A stretch of 64,000 nucleotides of DNA from Ferrimonas gelatinilytica. Its GTDB lineage: Bacteria; Pseudomonadota; Gammaproteobacteria; Enterobacterales; Shewanellaceae. Below are positions 1-8,742 of the stretch, one piece after another. The stretch is from contig NZ_BAABLF010000011.1 in assembly GCF_039544205.1 (NCBI RefSeq), positions 21,310 to 85,309 on the forward strand, in the 5' to 3' direction. How positions within the stretch are numbered: the stretch's first letter is position 1; the number at the start of each line of letters is the position of its first letter. The notes under the pieces were generated by a model. It saw nothing but the letters and a program-made list of their open reading frames with translations. It did not search any database and was not told the DNA's origin. A program made the position numbers and the translations under genes.

Positions 1-821
1 ACGGTGCCCGGTTCGACGCCGGTGCCGGAGAGGGTCAGGACCAGCGGGCTGGATTCGTCATTGGAGGGGATGGTCAGGTCTGCGCTTTGGTAGCCGCTGA
101 CGTTGGGACTGAATTGGGCGCTGAGGGCGCAGTCGGCGCCCGGGGCCAGTGTCTGGCCGGAGCAGGCGTCGCTGGCCAGGGAGAAGGGGGCTACGAGGCC
201 GGAAAGCTGGCCGATGGTGAGATCCGCCGTCCCGTCGTTGGATAGGGTCAGCGGACTCTGGGCGCTGTCGCCGAGGTCGACGCTGCCCAGGTGGGTGGCA
301 CCGCTGACGGCCAGCAGCGGCTTGGGGGTGACGCCGCCGGCGGTGCCGGTGACGGTTACGTTATCCCCCCAGCAGTAGTCCCCCAGTAGGTCGCCGGTGC
401 TGCGAAAGCGCAGCCGCAGGTTGCTGTTGTCATCGGCGTCGGTGGGGGTGACGGTGGCGCTGTAGAAGGTGGCGTCATCCTGGCCGTCGGTGAGCTGGAT
501 CATTGCCGTCCAGCTGCTGCCGCCGTCGGTGGAGTACTCGGCGTAGCAGTTATCACCGCTCTCCAGGCCGGTGGCGGCCAGGTGCATGGTGATGACGACG
601 GCGGAGTGGCCGCCGGTGTCAACGCCGGCGGTGGCGGAGGCGGTCTGTTTCAGCCGCATCGATTTGTCGTCGATGGACTGGGTGCCGCTGATCTGGGCGT
701 TGCCCACCAGGGTCCAGCCATCGGCGGTGCCGTCTTCGAAGTTTTCGCTAAAGAGGGTGGCGGCGTGACTGCTGCAGCCGAAGGTGGCCGTCAGCAGGGC
801 CACGGAGATCAGTCCTTTCAT
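1..821 (-). CDS. Secreted choice-of-anchor D (ASH) domain protein, 3' end outside window
   Basis: Translating the minus strand from the ATG at 821 gives an open frame that runs off the left edge, so the C-terminus is missing. Residues 1-20 form a signal peptide (MKGLISVALLTATFGC, then SSHA/A). Next comes a beta-rich module of about 150 residues (FSENFEDGTADGWT; Cys pairs in DNCYAEYS and DYCWGDN), resembling carbohydrate-binding or MAM-like jelly rolls. From about residue 165 there is an ASPM-SPD-2-Hydin type repeat (LGSVDLGDSAQSPLTLSNDG; LAPGADCALSAQFSPN; LSGTGVEPGT), the 'choice-of-anchor D' fold that usually precedes a surface-sorting tail. A GGAG ribosome site precedes the start. The role is unknown; an extracellular adhesive or enzyme-linked function is inferred. 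Confidence 0.75.
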   Translation of the reverse strand, partial: MKGLISVALLTATFGCSSHAATLFSENFEDGTADGWTLVGNAQISGTQSIDDKSMRLKQTASATAGVDTGGHSAVVITMHLAATGLESGDNCYAEYSTDGGSSWTAMIQLTDGQDDATFYSATVTPTDADDNSNLRLRFRSTGDLLGDYCWGDNVTVTGTAGGVTPKPLLAVSGATHLGSVDLGDSAQSPLTLSNDGTADLTIGQLSGLVAPFSLASDACSGQTLAPGADCALSAQFSPNVSGYQSADLTIPSNDESSPLVLTLSGTGVEPGT

Positions 822-1040
822 GGTGTGCTCCAGTGTGGAATGGCGTCCAGGTGAACCCTGGCCCGATCCCTGTGGGGCCCCATTTCCCGAACCTCCCTGT
901 TCGGACTGCGGTGTCAGAGTGAATTGGTTCACCGCTTCAAACTAGGCCAGAGCGCTGGCCGGGCGTAGCACCAGTTGGTAAGGGGGAATGGGGCCAGATG
1001 CCGCTGATGCTTCTGGCCCGAGGATATTGCGGGGACAGGC

Positions 1041-2219
1041 TCAGTGGCGATCCAGCAGGCGGGCCGGCGGCAGCATGACGGCGATGCAGAGGATCAGTGC
1101 CACCACGGCCAGGTTGATCAGCAGGCCGTAGTTGCCTTCGCCCACCAGCAGGGCCGCCGCCATGGGGCCGGAGGCCAGTCCCATCTTGGAAGCAAAGCCC
1201 CCCAGGGCGGCCATCTGGCCGTGGCGGTCGAATGCTGCCGCCATCCCCAGCAGGTAGGGGATCACGAAGGCCCAGGTGACGCCGATGCCCACATTGGCCA
1301 GCCAGAACACCCACTCCTGGGCGCTGAGGTGCAGGCCCCAGGTGCCGGCGGCGGTCAGGCCGATCGCCAGCAGCAGTGGCAGGGTGCGGCCAAAGCGGGT
1401 GGAGAAGAGCACCACCAGGCCGGAGCCGAGGATCCCGACCCAGGCTGCCTGGCCCAGGGTGCGGGAGGTGAACTCCGTCCCCAGCCCGGCGGCCTCGGCC
1501 AGTGGCAGGATGTAGGCGTAGAGGCCCATGTTGGCGGCCTGGAACAGAAACAGCGCCGCCAGGGTCAGCGCCAGTGGCCCCTTGTCGATCCGCCCGGCGG
1601 TGGCCTTGGGCGCTGGCTCCACCGGGTAGTCATCCAGGAAGGGGAGCATCAGCAGGGTGACCAGGGTAAAGGCGATCAGGGAGAGGAACAGAACCGAGGT
1701 GCCATACTCCGGCACCAGCCGCGGCAGGTACATCACCCCAACGCCCCCGAGGCCAAACTGCACCAGCAACAGCATGCCGAAGGTTTTATCCGGGTCGACG
1801 GTGCGGGCGATAACGGAGAAGCCGATCCCCACCAGGGCCCCGCCGATCACCCCGTGCAGGAACCGCATCGCCATCAGCAGCACCGGTGAGGTGATCATCA
1901 TCGAGAGGCTATCAAGCAGCAGCAGCGTCAGCATCAGGGCATAGGCGCTTTTGCGCCACATCAGCTTTTTCACCACCAACACCACGGCGAAGGCCCCCAC
2001 TGCGGCGCCGTAGACGTTGAGGGAGCCCACCAGGCCAGCGTCGCGCTTGGTGAAATCCAGCCCCGCCACCAGCCCATCCACCAGGGCGGGCATGATGTTG
2101 ACGTAGAACAGGCCCGCCGTGGCCAGAAACGCCAGCAGGACGCGGGCCAGCATGCCGTTGGCGGCGGCCCGGGGACGGCGGCGGGGGGCGGGGATCGGGG
2201 CGATCTCTGAGGGGGTCAT
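1041..2219 (-). CDS. MFS transporter
   Basis: A polytopic protein of 392 residues with about 12 hydrophobic segments and the two-lobe layout of the major facilitator superfamily. A basic N-terminal tail (PAPRRRPRAAANG) precedes TM1. The loop after TM2 (VVKKLMWRKSAY) corresponds to the conserved cytoplasmic MFS loop, and the hydrophilic stretch near residue 205 (DDYPVEPAPKATAGRIDKG) is the central loop. The start at 2219 is preferred because AAGGAG lies 6 bases upstream; an in-frame GTG at 2234 would place that ribosome site inside the gene. It stands alone with no informative partner, so the substrate cannot be named. Confidence 0.8.
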   Translation of the reverse strand: MTPSEIAPIPAPRRRPRAAANGMLARVLLAFLATAGLFYVNIMPALVDGLVAGLDFTKRDAGLVGSLNVYGAAVGAFAVVLVVKKLMWRKSAYALMLTLLLLDSLSMMITSPVLLMAMRFLHGVIGGALVGIGFSVIARTVDPDKTFGMLLLVQFGLGGVGVMYLPRLVPEYGTSVLFLSLIAFTLVTLLMLPFLDDYPVEPAPKATAGRIDKGPLALTLAALFLFQAANMGLYAYILPLAEAAGLGTEFTSRTLGQAAWVGILGSGLVVLFSTRFGRTLPLLLAIGLTAAGTWGLHLSAQEWVFWLANVGIGVTWAFVIPYLLGMAAAFDRHGQMAALGGFASKMGLASGPMAAALLVGEGNYGLLINLAVVALILCIAVMLPPARLLDRH

Positions 2220-2501
2220 GGCGGCTCCTTGCACGGTTATCCTTACCCTAACCTACCGGATCTGGGCCATCCTGCCAGAGCCAGTTTTGCCCCCACGATG
2301 GAGCCAGCGCCCTCCTGTGGACAGGCTTGGTCTAACCCTGAACCCGCAGCCCGGCAGGGTGTTGGCAACCTACATGGCAAATAGCGGGTAACAAAAAAGG
2401 CCCTGCATGAGCTAGCTGTTGTTTTTAGTAACCCTCTAATAGTCAGTCACATATGCGGGTATTAGCTTTGCCGGGTTGCCGGCGCAACAGCAAACTGAAT
2501 G
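2220..2501. other. Intergenic stretch
   Basis: This is the upstream region of the MFS gene, which is transcribed leftwards. I see no credible ORF or RNA gene here. It leads into the dispersed repeat that starts at about 2502. Confidence 0.4.
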
Positions 2502-2652
2502 GCTGCTCCTAAATACGTTCGGCTTTCGTGAAAGCTCAGGCTATCTGGGCTTTGCTCCGGCTCTTAGGAACGAGGGCCTAGAACCTAGAACCGAGTTCCA
2601 GATTGCTTGCGCGAACGGTAGGGTGAAGCACAGGTCGGAACAGTTATTCTGG
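2502..2652. repeat. Dispersed intergenic repeat, copy A
   Basis: One of four related intergenic copies (others near 5971, 16329 and 32640). Shared blocks in order: GCTGCTCCTAAATA; TTCGTG(T/A); a G/C-rich hairpin ending in CGGGCTTTG; CTCTTAGGAAC followed by GGGCCTAGA; and a right end of the form GGTAGG..G.AGCACA..TCGGAACAG. The core at 2561-2599 is an imperfect palindrome (GGAAC near 2568 pairs with GTTCC near 2595). No coding potential is visible. The copy lies downstream of yebC, next to its terminator. Confidence 0.75.
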
Positions 2653-2663
2653 ACACCGTCCCA

Positions 2664-2687
2664 CAAAAAAGCCGCTCACTGAGCGGC
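2664..2687 (-). terminator. Rho-independent terminator of the yebC-family gene
   Basis: A perfect GCCGCTCA / TGAGCGGC stem with a one-base loop, followed on the minus strand by six T residues. It lies 18 bases past the stop codon of the YebC-family gene. Confidence 0.85.
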
Positions 2688-2704
2688 TTCTTCGCAGGCC
2701 GGGC

Positions 2705-3421
2705 TTAAAGCTCGGCGTTGTGGTAGACGTTCTGAACGTCGTCACAATCTTCCAGCATCGCCATGAACTTCTCGAACACGGCCACATCGTCGCCCTCTAC
2801 CTTGGTGTAGGTCTGCGGGACGAAGGTGATCTCCTCCATCTCGAACTGGATGTCGGGCATCGCTTCGGTCAGGGCGGTTTTCACCTTGAAGTACTCGGTG
2901 TTGGGAGCGAAGACCGTGGTCATGCCGTCTTCAACCTCGACATCGGTCACATCCACGTCCGCCATCATCAGGATCTCCAGCACGCCGTCTTCGTCGTCGC
3001 CTGGGAAGGCGAAGATCGCCTGGTGATCGAACATGTGGCCCACCACACCGGGGCTGCCCAGCTTGGAGTCGGTTTTGACGAAGCACTGGCGTACCTCGGC
3101 GAAGGTCCGCTTGTTGTTGTCGGTCAGGCAGTCAACGATCACCATGCAGTTGCCGGGGCCGAAACCTTCGTAGCGGGCGGTTTCATAATCTTCACCGGCG
3201 CCACCCTTGGCCTTGTCGATCGCCTTCTCAATGACGTGGGAGGGTACCTGCTCCTTCTTGGCCCGCTCAATCAGGCCGCGCAGCTGCAGGTTGGCCTCCG
3301 GATCCGGGCTGCCGTTCTTGGCCACCACGTAGATCTCTTTACTGTACTTGGAGTAGACCTTGGTCTTCGCACCAGCGGTCTTGGCCATGGAGGCCTTACG
3401 AACTTCAAAACTGCGACCCAT
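2705..3421 (-). CDS. YebC/PmpR-family protein (YeeN-like)
   Basis: 238 residues, the same length as E. coli YeeN and with matching blocks: an MGR start, KIYAKF-like KVYSKYSKEIYVVAK, the family signature HVIEKAIDKAKGG, YEGFGPGN, VGHMFDH, and the ending VQNVYHNAEL. YebC-fold proteins were described as DNA-binding transcriptional regulators; recent work also links some to translation of difficult peptide sequences. Which applies to this paralogue is unknown. It lacks the ruvC neighbourhood typical of the main yebC gene, consistent with the YeeN branch. The start codon has only a weak ribosome site. Confidence 0.88.
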   Translation of the reverse strand: MGRSFEVRKASMAKTAGAKTKVYSKYSKEIYVVAKNGSPDPEANLQLRGLIERAKKEQVPSHVIEKAIDKAKGGAGEDYETARYEGFGPGNCMVIVDCLTDNNKRTFAEVRQCFVKTDSKLGSPGVVGHMFDHQAIFAFPGDDEDGVLEILMMADVDVTDVEVEDGMTTVFAPNTEYFKVKTALTEAMPDIQFEMEEITFVPQTYTKVEGDDVAVFEKFMAMLEDCDDVQNVYHNAEL

Positions 3422-3793
3422 CGGGAATCTCGCTCTTATGTCAGTTGAATCGATAACGGTGCAAGAGTGTACCAGTTCGTCCTAACGGGGCAAATTGGAA
3501 TGCCACAAAGCCCCCATCGCAGCAGCATTTCACGCGGCTCGCATCACCGTATCGACATCCTTTGCTGAACGTTTATCAGGCCCGACCATGGTGATTACCA
3601 ACCGATTGTTACGCGAATGTAATAAATGCGGCAGTGTGTAAACCCAGAGTAATCCATGTTGGATCTCAACCCGTTGCTACTGGCAACCGGCACCGTGTGA
3701 CCTTCTTTCGGAATCGCTTGGGCTGGCTCGGAGAGAGTCACCGTCCATTTCAGGGAAGAGTCACCGTCCATTACAGGGAAAGGATGAAAGTCG
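3422..3793. promoter_or_regulatory. Leader region of TonB receptor 1 (duplicated upstream of receptor 2)
   Basis: From about 3541 to the start codon this segment aligns with 6229-6465 upstream of the second receptor. Shared landmarks are CCTTTGCTGA, TCATCAGGCCCGACCAT (differing slightly), GGCAGTGTGT, TAATCCATGTT, ACTGGCAACCGGC and AGGGAAAGGATGAAAGTCG. The conservation implies a common promoter and leader. I could not identify a specific operator; no Fur box is evident. The part before 3541 shows nothing recognisable. Confidence 0.55.
3735..3780 (+). repeat. 23-bp tandem duplication in the receptor 1 leader
   Basis: Two adjacent copies (3735-3757 and 3758-3780) of GAGTCACCGTCCATT followed by (T/A)CAGGGAA, differing at one base. 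The corresponding leader of receptor 2 has a single unit (about 6427-6449). It sits just upstream of the ribosome site of receptor 1. Confidence 0.85.
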
Positions 3794-5965
3794 ATGAGAA
3801 TACATATCTTGGCAGCCCAGATTGCGGCTGCATTGACTGGGATCAGCGCGGTACAGGCCGCGGAAACTCCAGACGCCGGCGCAAGTAATAAAAGCATCGA
3901 AGTGATCCAGGTAACCTCTCAGAAGCGGGTGCAAAACCAGCAAGAGGTGCCGATCGCCATTACTGCGTTGAGCGAGGCCGATATCGAGCGCATCGGCGCC
4001 ACTGAGGTGAAGGATATCCAGTACGCCACCCCCAACCTGGTGATCGGGGGACTCAACCCGTTACAGCAGGTGTTCGGGATCCGTGGCATCTCCGACCGTG
4101 GACGTAACCCCGGTTATGACCAGCGTGTTGGTGTCTACGTGGATGGTGTTTGGGTAGGTAAGTCCGCCGCTTCCAACCAGTCCGCACTGGATGTGCAGAC
4201 CATGGAGGTGCTGCGTGGCCCCCAGGGCACCCTGTTCGGTAAGAACACCGTGGCCGGGGCCATCAACATCACCACGCTGGAACCCACCGAAGATTTCTCC
4301 GGCCACGTGCAGGCGGAAGTGGGGAACTACAACAAGGCCCGAGTCAAGGCTGCCGTGAACGGCGGTTTGACCGACTCTCTGGCCGGCAAAATCAGCCTTA
4401 GCTACGATACCCGCGATGGCTACGTGGATAACGTTTCCAGCCTGGGTAATGACAAGTACAACGACAAGGATGAGTTTGCGGGCCGTGCCCAGCTGCTGTG
4501 GCAGGGTAACGCCACCCGCGTCAAGTTCACGCTTGACCACCTGCAGAACGAGTTTACCGATGTGGCCGCCGGTGAGTGGGTGGACGATCCGATCGCACCG
4601 GACCCGTACGAGGTCAACATTAACGGCAAGCAGGAGTATGACATCAAGGGGGTTGGCGGGGCTTCGGTCAACATCAACCACACCCTGGACAGTGGCTTCG
4701 ATCTGACCTCCATCACCGCCTATCGCTACGAAGATTGGAGCTACGAGGACTTCGATGATGATTACACGCCCATCGCATTGGGGCGAACCGATGAGTTCGC
4801 CGATGCCGATCACGTGACCCAGGAGTTTCGGGTTGCCTCTCCGGTGGGGGATCGCTTCGATTATGTCCTGGGCCTGTACTACCTCAACCAGAACATTGAT
4901 GGTGGCGGTGATGCGACGTTGAACCTGGATGTCTTCAGTGGTGGCATGGTGCCTATCACCGACTACGGGCTTGGGTACCGTGCCGTGGTGGACGTTGAGT
5001 CCTATGCCGCCTTTGGCCACGCCAACATCAAGCTGGCCGAGAAGTGGCAGTTGACCGCGGGCCTGCGTTACACCTACGAAGAGAAGGCGATCGATTTCAG
5101 CATCACCGATCCCTTTCTGATCTTCTTCGCCAATGATTCCACCAGCAAAAAGCGCGATTCCGACGACTGGTCACCCAAGGCCAGCATCAACTGGTTCGTG
5201 GCTGAGGATGTGATGCTTTATGGCGGTTACTCCCGTGCCTTTAAGAGCGGCGGCTTCAACGCCGACTTCATCGCTGACCTCGATGGCCTGGAGTTTGATG
5301 ACGAGCAGGTGGACGCTTACGAGCTGGGGATGAAGAGCAGCTGGCTGGATAACAGCCTGCGTTTCAACCTGGCGCTGTTCCGCTCTGAGCACAGTGACTT
5401 CCAGGTGCAGGCCCAGACGCCTCTGCCAACCGGTGACGGCTCTATCCTTACCGTGTCTAACGCGGCCGACCTGACCAGTCAGGGCCTGGAGCTGGAGATA
5501 CATTGGCGTATCACCGAGAACTTCACCCTGTGGGGTGGCTACGGCTACACCGACGCCAGCTTCGACAGCTTCAAGGATTGTTCCTACAGTGACGGCCTCG
5601 GAGATTGCAGCGGCAACCGCCCGGCGGAAGCTCCGGAGAATACCTTTAACCTGGCGTTCGAGTACATCCAGCCCATCAGCAGTGGTGAACTCTTCGTCGA
5701 TGCCAACTACTTCTGGCGCGATGAGATGTACTCCAACCCCAACAACGAAGAGGGGTTCAAGAACGACGACCTCAGTGAACTGGGTGGCCGCTTCGGTTGG
5801 CGCTCCTCCGAAGGTCAGTGGCAAGTTTACGCCTGGGGCAAGAACCTGACCGACGAGACGACCCAGATATACAACAGCGTCTCCTTCCTGGGCGCCAACC
5901 GGGCCGTGTACAACGCGCCCCGCATGTACGGTGTGACCTTCCGCTACAACTTCGGCTTCTTCTAA
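3794..5965 (+). CDS. TonB-dependent outer-membrane receptor 1
   Basis: 723 residues. A signal peptide (MRIHILAAQIAAALTGISAVQA) is followed by a TonB-box region (KSIEVIQVTSQKR) and a plug domain at about 45-160 with QQEVPIAITALSEADIE, RGISDRGRNPGYDQRVGVYVDGV and the signature VLRGPQGTLFGKNTVAGAIN. A 22-strand barrel follows (YSRAFKSGGFNADF; terminal strand MYGVTFRYNFGFF ending in Phe). The family imports siderophores, vitamins or glycans across the outer membrane using TonB energy. The substrate cannot be deduced. The plug style resembles receptors common in marine and Caulobacter-like bacteria. It is a near-identical tandem paralogue of the gene at 6466. Confidence 0.93.
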   Translation: MRIHILAAQIAAALTGISAVQAAETPDAGASNKSIEVIQVTSQKRVQNQQEVPIAITALSEADIERIGATEVKDIQYATPNLVIGGLNPLQQVFGIRGISDRGRNPGYDQRVGVYVDGVWVGKSAASNQSALDVQTMEVLRGPQGTLFGKNTVAGAINITTLEPTEDFSGHVQAEVGNYNKARVKAAVNGGLTDSLAGKISLSYDTRDGYVDNVSSLGNDKYNDKDEFAGRAQLLWQGNATRVKFTLDHLQNEFTDVAAGEWVDDPIAPDPYEVNINGKQEYDIKGVGGASVNINHTLDSGFDLTSITAYRYEDWSYEDFDDDYTPIALGRTDEFADADHVTQEFRVASPVGDRFDYVLGLYYLNQNIDGGGDATLNLDVFSGGMVPITDYGLGYRAVVDVESYAAFGHANIKLAEKWQLTAGLRYTYEEKAIDFSITDPFLIFFANDSTSKKRDSDDWSPKASINWFVAEDVMLYGGYSRAFKSGGFNADFIADLDGLEFDDEQVDAYELGMKSSWLDNSLRFNLALFRSEHSDFQVQAQTPLPTGDGSILTVSNAADLTSQGLELEIHWRITENFTLWGGYGYTDASFDSFKDCSYSDGLGDCSGNRPAEAPENTFNLAFEYIQPISSGELFVDANYFWRDEMYSNPNNEEGFKNDDLSELGGRFGWRSSEGQWQVYAWGKNLTDETTQIYNSVSFLGANRAVYNAPRMYGVTFRYNFGFF

Positions 5966-5970
5966 ATAGC

Positions 5971-6136
5971 GGATCCTAAATGTGCGCCACTTTCGTGTAA
6001 GCCCAGAAGCATCGGGGCTTGGTCCCGCTCTTAGGAACCAGGGCCTAGATCCTAGTTCCTACCAGCTTGGTGCTGGACTGCACCGGGTTGTCTTCACGAA
6101 CGGTAGGATGTAGCGCAATCAAGAACCGTAACTGAG
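5971..6136. repeat. Dispersed intergenic repeat, copy B
   Basis: Second copy of the family, between the stop of receptor 1 and its terminator. Its core at about 6028-6060 is the best palindrome among the unextended copies: AGGAACCAGGGCCTAG against CTAGATCCTAGTTCCT, with few mismatches. It carries a roughly 30-base insertion relative to copy C before the GGTAGGATGTAGC right end. Confidence 0.75.
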
Positions 6137-6146
6137 TGGGCAGATG

Positions 6147-6174
6147 CGGCGGGCCAGATGGCCCGCCGTTTTTA
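6147..6174 (+). terminator. Terminator after TonB receptor 1
   Basis: CGGCGGGCC / GGCCCGCCG stem, AGAT loop, then five T residues. The same hairpin follows receptor 2 at 8667. Confidence 0.88.
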
Positions 6175-6228
6175 TCTGCTCTGCCTTTAACGTTTTCCTA
6201 TCCCGCCCCTGCCACCGACTCGGGCAGT

Positions 6229-6465
6229 CGGCTTAGGCCACCTTATCGACCTCCTTTGCTGACCGTTCATCAGGCCCGACCATTGCCATTATCACCACAT
6301 TTGTTATGGGATTGTAACTAATGTGGCAGTGTGTGAATGAAAGGTAATCCATGTTAGGACACTGTCTGTTGCCACTGGCAACCGGCGCCGCGTGACCTGC
6401 CTTCGGAATAGCCTGGGCTTGTTCGGGGAGAGTCACCGTCAATTTCAGGGAAAGGATGAAAGTCG
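6229..6465. promoter_or_regulatory. Leader region of TonB receptor 2 (copy of the receptor 1 leader)
   Basis: It aligns along its length with 3541-3793. It retains GGCAGTGTGT, TAATCCATGTT, GGCAACCGGC and the final AGGGAAAGGATGAAAGTCG before the ATG. It has only one unit of the 23-bp element that is doubled upstream of receptor 1. The promoter itself was not resolved. Confidence 0.55.
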
Positions 6466-8640
6466 ATGAGAATACATATCTTGGCAGCCCAGATTGCGGC
6501 TGCATTGACTGGTATCAGCGCGGTACAGGCCGCTGAAGCGCCAGACGCCGGCGCAAGTAATAAAAGCATTGAAGTGATCCAGGTAACCTCTCAGAAGCGG
6601 GTGCAAAACCAGCAAGAGGTGCCGATCGCCATTACCGCCTTGAGTGAAGCCGACATCGAGCGGGTCGGTGCCACCGAGGTGAAGGATATCCAGTACTCCA
6701 CCCCCAACCTGGTGATCGGGGGAACCAACCCGGTACAGCAGGTGTTCGGGATCCGTGGTATCTCCGACCGTGGGCGTAACCCCGGTTACGACCAGCGTGT
6801 TGGTGTCTACGTGGACGGCGTCTGGGTGGGTAAGTCAGCCGCCTCCAACCAGTCTGCACTGGATGTGCAGACCATCGAGGTACTGCGTGGCCCCCAGGGC
6901 ACCCTGTTCGGTAAGAACACCGTGGCCGGCGCCATCAACATCACTACGCTGGAACCCACCGAAGATTTCTCCGGCCATGTGCAGGCGGAAGTGGGTAACT
7001 ACAACAAGGCCCGCATAAAGGCTGCCGTGAACGGCGGTTTAACCGACTCTCTGGCCGGTAAGATCAGCCTCAGCGCCGATACCCGCGATGGCTACGTGGA
7101 TAACGTCTCCGGCCTGGGTAACCGTAAGTTGAACGACAAGGAGGAGTTTGCGGGCCGTGCCCAGCTTTTGTGGCAAGGTAGCGCCACCAGCGTCAAATTC
7201 ACGGTTGACCACCTGCAGAACGATTTTAGCGATGTGACCGCCGGTGTGTGGGTGGACGATCCGGTTGCGCCGGATCCGTACGAGGTCAACATTAACGCCA
7301 AGCAGGATATCGAGCTCAAGGGGATCGGTGGGGCTTCCGTTAACATCAACCACACCCTGGACAGTGGCTTCGAGCTGACCTCCATCACCTCCTATCGCTA
7401 CGAAGATTGGGGCTACGAGGACTTCGATGAGGATTACACGGAAATCGCATTGGCCAGGTCCGGTATTTTTGCCGATGCCGACCACGTGACCCAGGAGTTC
7501 CGGGTTGCCTCTCCGGTGGGGGATCGCTTCGATTACGTCCTGGGCCTGTACTACCTCAACCAGAACATCGAAGGGGGCGGTGATGCATCCTTGGACCTGA
7601 ATGTCTTCACCGGTGGCGCAGTGCCTATTTCGGATTACCCGCTGGGGTATGACGCCGTGGTGGACACCGAGTCCTACGCCGCCTTTGGCCACGCCAACAT
7701 TAAGCTGGCCGAGAAGTGGCAGCTGACCGCGGGCCTGCGTTACACCTACGAAGAGAAGGCGATCGATTTTAGCATCATGGATCAATATCGGATCTTCTTC
7801 GCCGATGGTTCCACCAGCGAAAAGCGTGATGCCGACGACTGGTCACCCAAGGCCAGCATCAACTGGTTCGTGGCTGAGGATGTGATGCTCTACGGCGGTT
7901 ACTCCCGCGCCTTTAAGAGCGGCGGCTTCAACGCCGACTTCATCGCTGACCTCGATGGCCTGGAGTTTGACGACGAGCAGGTGGACGCTTACGAGCTGGG
8001 GATGAAGAGCAGCTGGCTGGATAACAGCCTGCGTTTCAACCTGGCGCTGTTCCGCTCCGAGCACAGTGACTTCCAAGTGCAGGCCCAGACGCCTCTGCCT
8101 ACTGGTGAAGGCTCTATCCTCACCGTATCTAACGCGGCGGACCTGACCAGTCAGGGCCTGGAGCTGGAGATGCAGTGGCGTATCACCGAGAACTTCACCC
8201 TGTGGGGTGGCTACGGTTACACCGACGCCAAGTTCGAAAGCTTCGATGGTTGTTCCTACAGCGAAAGTGACTCGACTGATTGTAGCGGCAACCGCCCACC
8301 GGAAGCCCCGGAGCACACCTTTAACCTGGCGTTCGAATACATCCAGCCCATCAGCAGTGGTGAACTCTTCGTCGATGCCAACTACTTCTGGCGCGATGAG
8401 ATGTACTCCAACCCCAACAACGAAGAAGGGTTCAAGAACGACGACTTCAGTGAGCTGGGTGGCCGCTTCGGTTGGCGCTCCTCCGAAGGTAAGTTCCAGG
8501 TGTTCGCCTGGGGCAAGAACCTGACCGACGAGACGACCCAGATCTACAACAGTGTCTCCTTCCTGGGGCGTAAGCGCGCCGTGTACAACGCGCCGCTCAT
8601 GTACGGTGTGACCTTCCGCTACAACTTCGGCTTCTACTAG
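6466..8640 (+). CDS. TonB-dependent outer-membrane receptor 2
   Basis: 724 residues with the same architecture as the gene at 3794: identical signal peptide and TonB box, plug signature VLRGPQGTLFGKNTVAGAIN, and a terminal strand MYGVTFRYNFGFY ending in Tyr. Differences cluster in short patches that fit extracellular loops: TPIALGRTDEF becomes TEIALARSGIF, ITDYGLGYRAVVD becomes ISDYPLGYDAVVD, DPFLIFFAND becomes DQYRIFFADG, and the Cys-bounded loop SYSDGLGD becomes SYSESDSTD. This suggests duplication followed by divergence of the ligand-facing surface. The substrate is unknown. Confidence 0.93.
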   Translation: MRIHILAAQIAAALTGISAVQAAEAPDAGASNKSIEVIQVTSQKRVQNQQEVPIAITALSEADIERVGATEVKDIQYSTPNLVIGGTNPVQQVFGIRGISDRGRNPGYDQRVGVYVDGVWVGKSAASNQSALDVQTIEVLRGPQGTLFGKNTVAGAINITTLEPTEDFSGHVQAEVGNYNKARIKAAVNGGLTDSLAGKISLSADTRDGYVDNVSGLGNRKLNDKEEFAGRAQLLWQGSATSVKFTVDHLQNDFSDVTAGVWVDDPVAPDPYEVNINAKQDIELKGIGGASVNINHTLDSGFELTSITSYRYEDWGYEDFDEDYTEIALARSGIFADADHVTQEFRVASPVGDRFDYVLGLYYLNQNIEGGGDASLDLNVFTGGAVPISDYPLGYDAVVDTESYAAFGHANIKLAEKWQLTAGLRYTYEEKAIDFSIMDQYRIFFADGSTSEKRDADDWSPKASINWFVAEDVMLYGGYSRAFKSGGFNADFIADLDGLEFDDEQVDAYELGMKSSWLDNSLRFNLALFRSEHSDFQVQAQTPLPTGEGSILTVSNAADLTSQGLELEMQWRITENFTLWGGYGYTDAKFESFDGCSYSESDSTDCSGNRPPEAPEHTFNLAFEYIQPISSGELFVDANYFWRDEMYSNPNNEEGFKNDDFSELGGRFGWRSSEGKFQVFAWGKNLTDETTQIYNSVSFLGRKRAVYNAPLMYGVTFRYNFGFY

Positions 8641-8666
8641 TCGACACAAGTCCTAGTCGGATCAAG

Positions 8667-8695
8667 CGGCGGGCCAGATGGCCCGCCGTTTTTTT
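8667..8695 (+). terminator. Terminator after TonB receptor 2
   Basis: CGGCGGGCC / GGCCCGCCG stem with AGAT loop and seven T residues, identical in stem and loop to the terminator at 6147. Confidence 0.9.
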
Positions 8696-8742
8696 ATCTG
8701 CTCTTTCTTCCCGGTTTTCCCTGTCCCTCTCTTGCCCTTGCC

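Noticed and set aside
942..960. Short hairpin GGCCAG/CTGGCC upstream of the first gene
   Set aside because: Six base pairs with no T-run; too weak to call a terminator or operator.
1044..1889. 281-codon plus-strand frame opposite the MFS gene
   Set aside because: Gln/His/Gly-rich shadow translation of a membrane-protein gene; no start signal.
2476..2682. 68-codon frame across repeat copy A
   Set aside because: It reads through the non-coding repeat and terminator, and its sequence is not conserved as protein in the other repeat copies.
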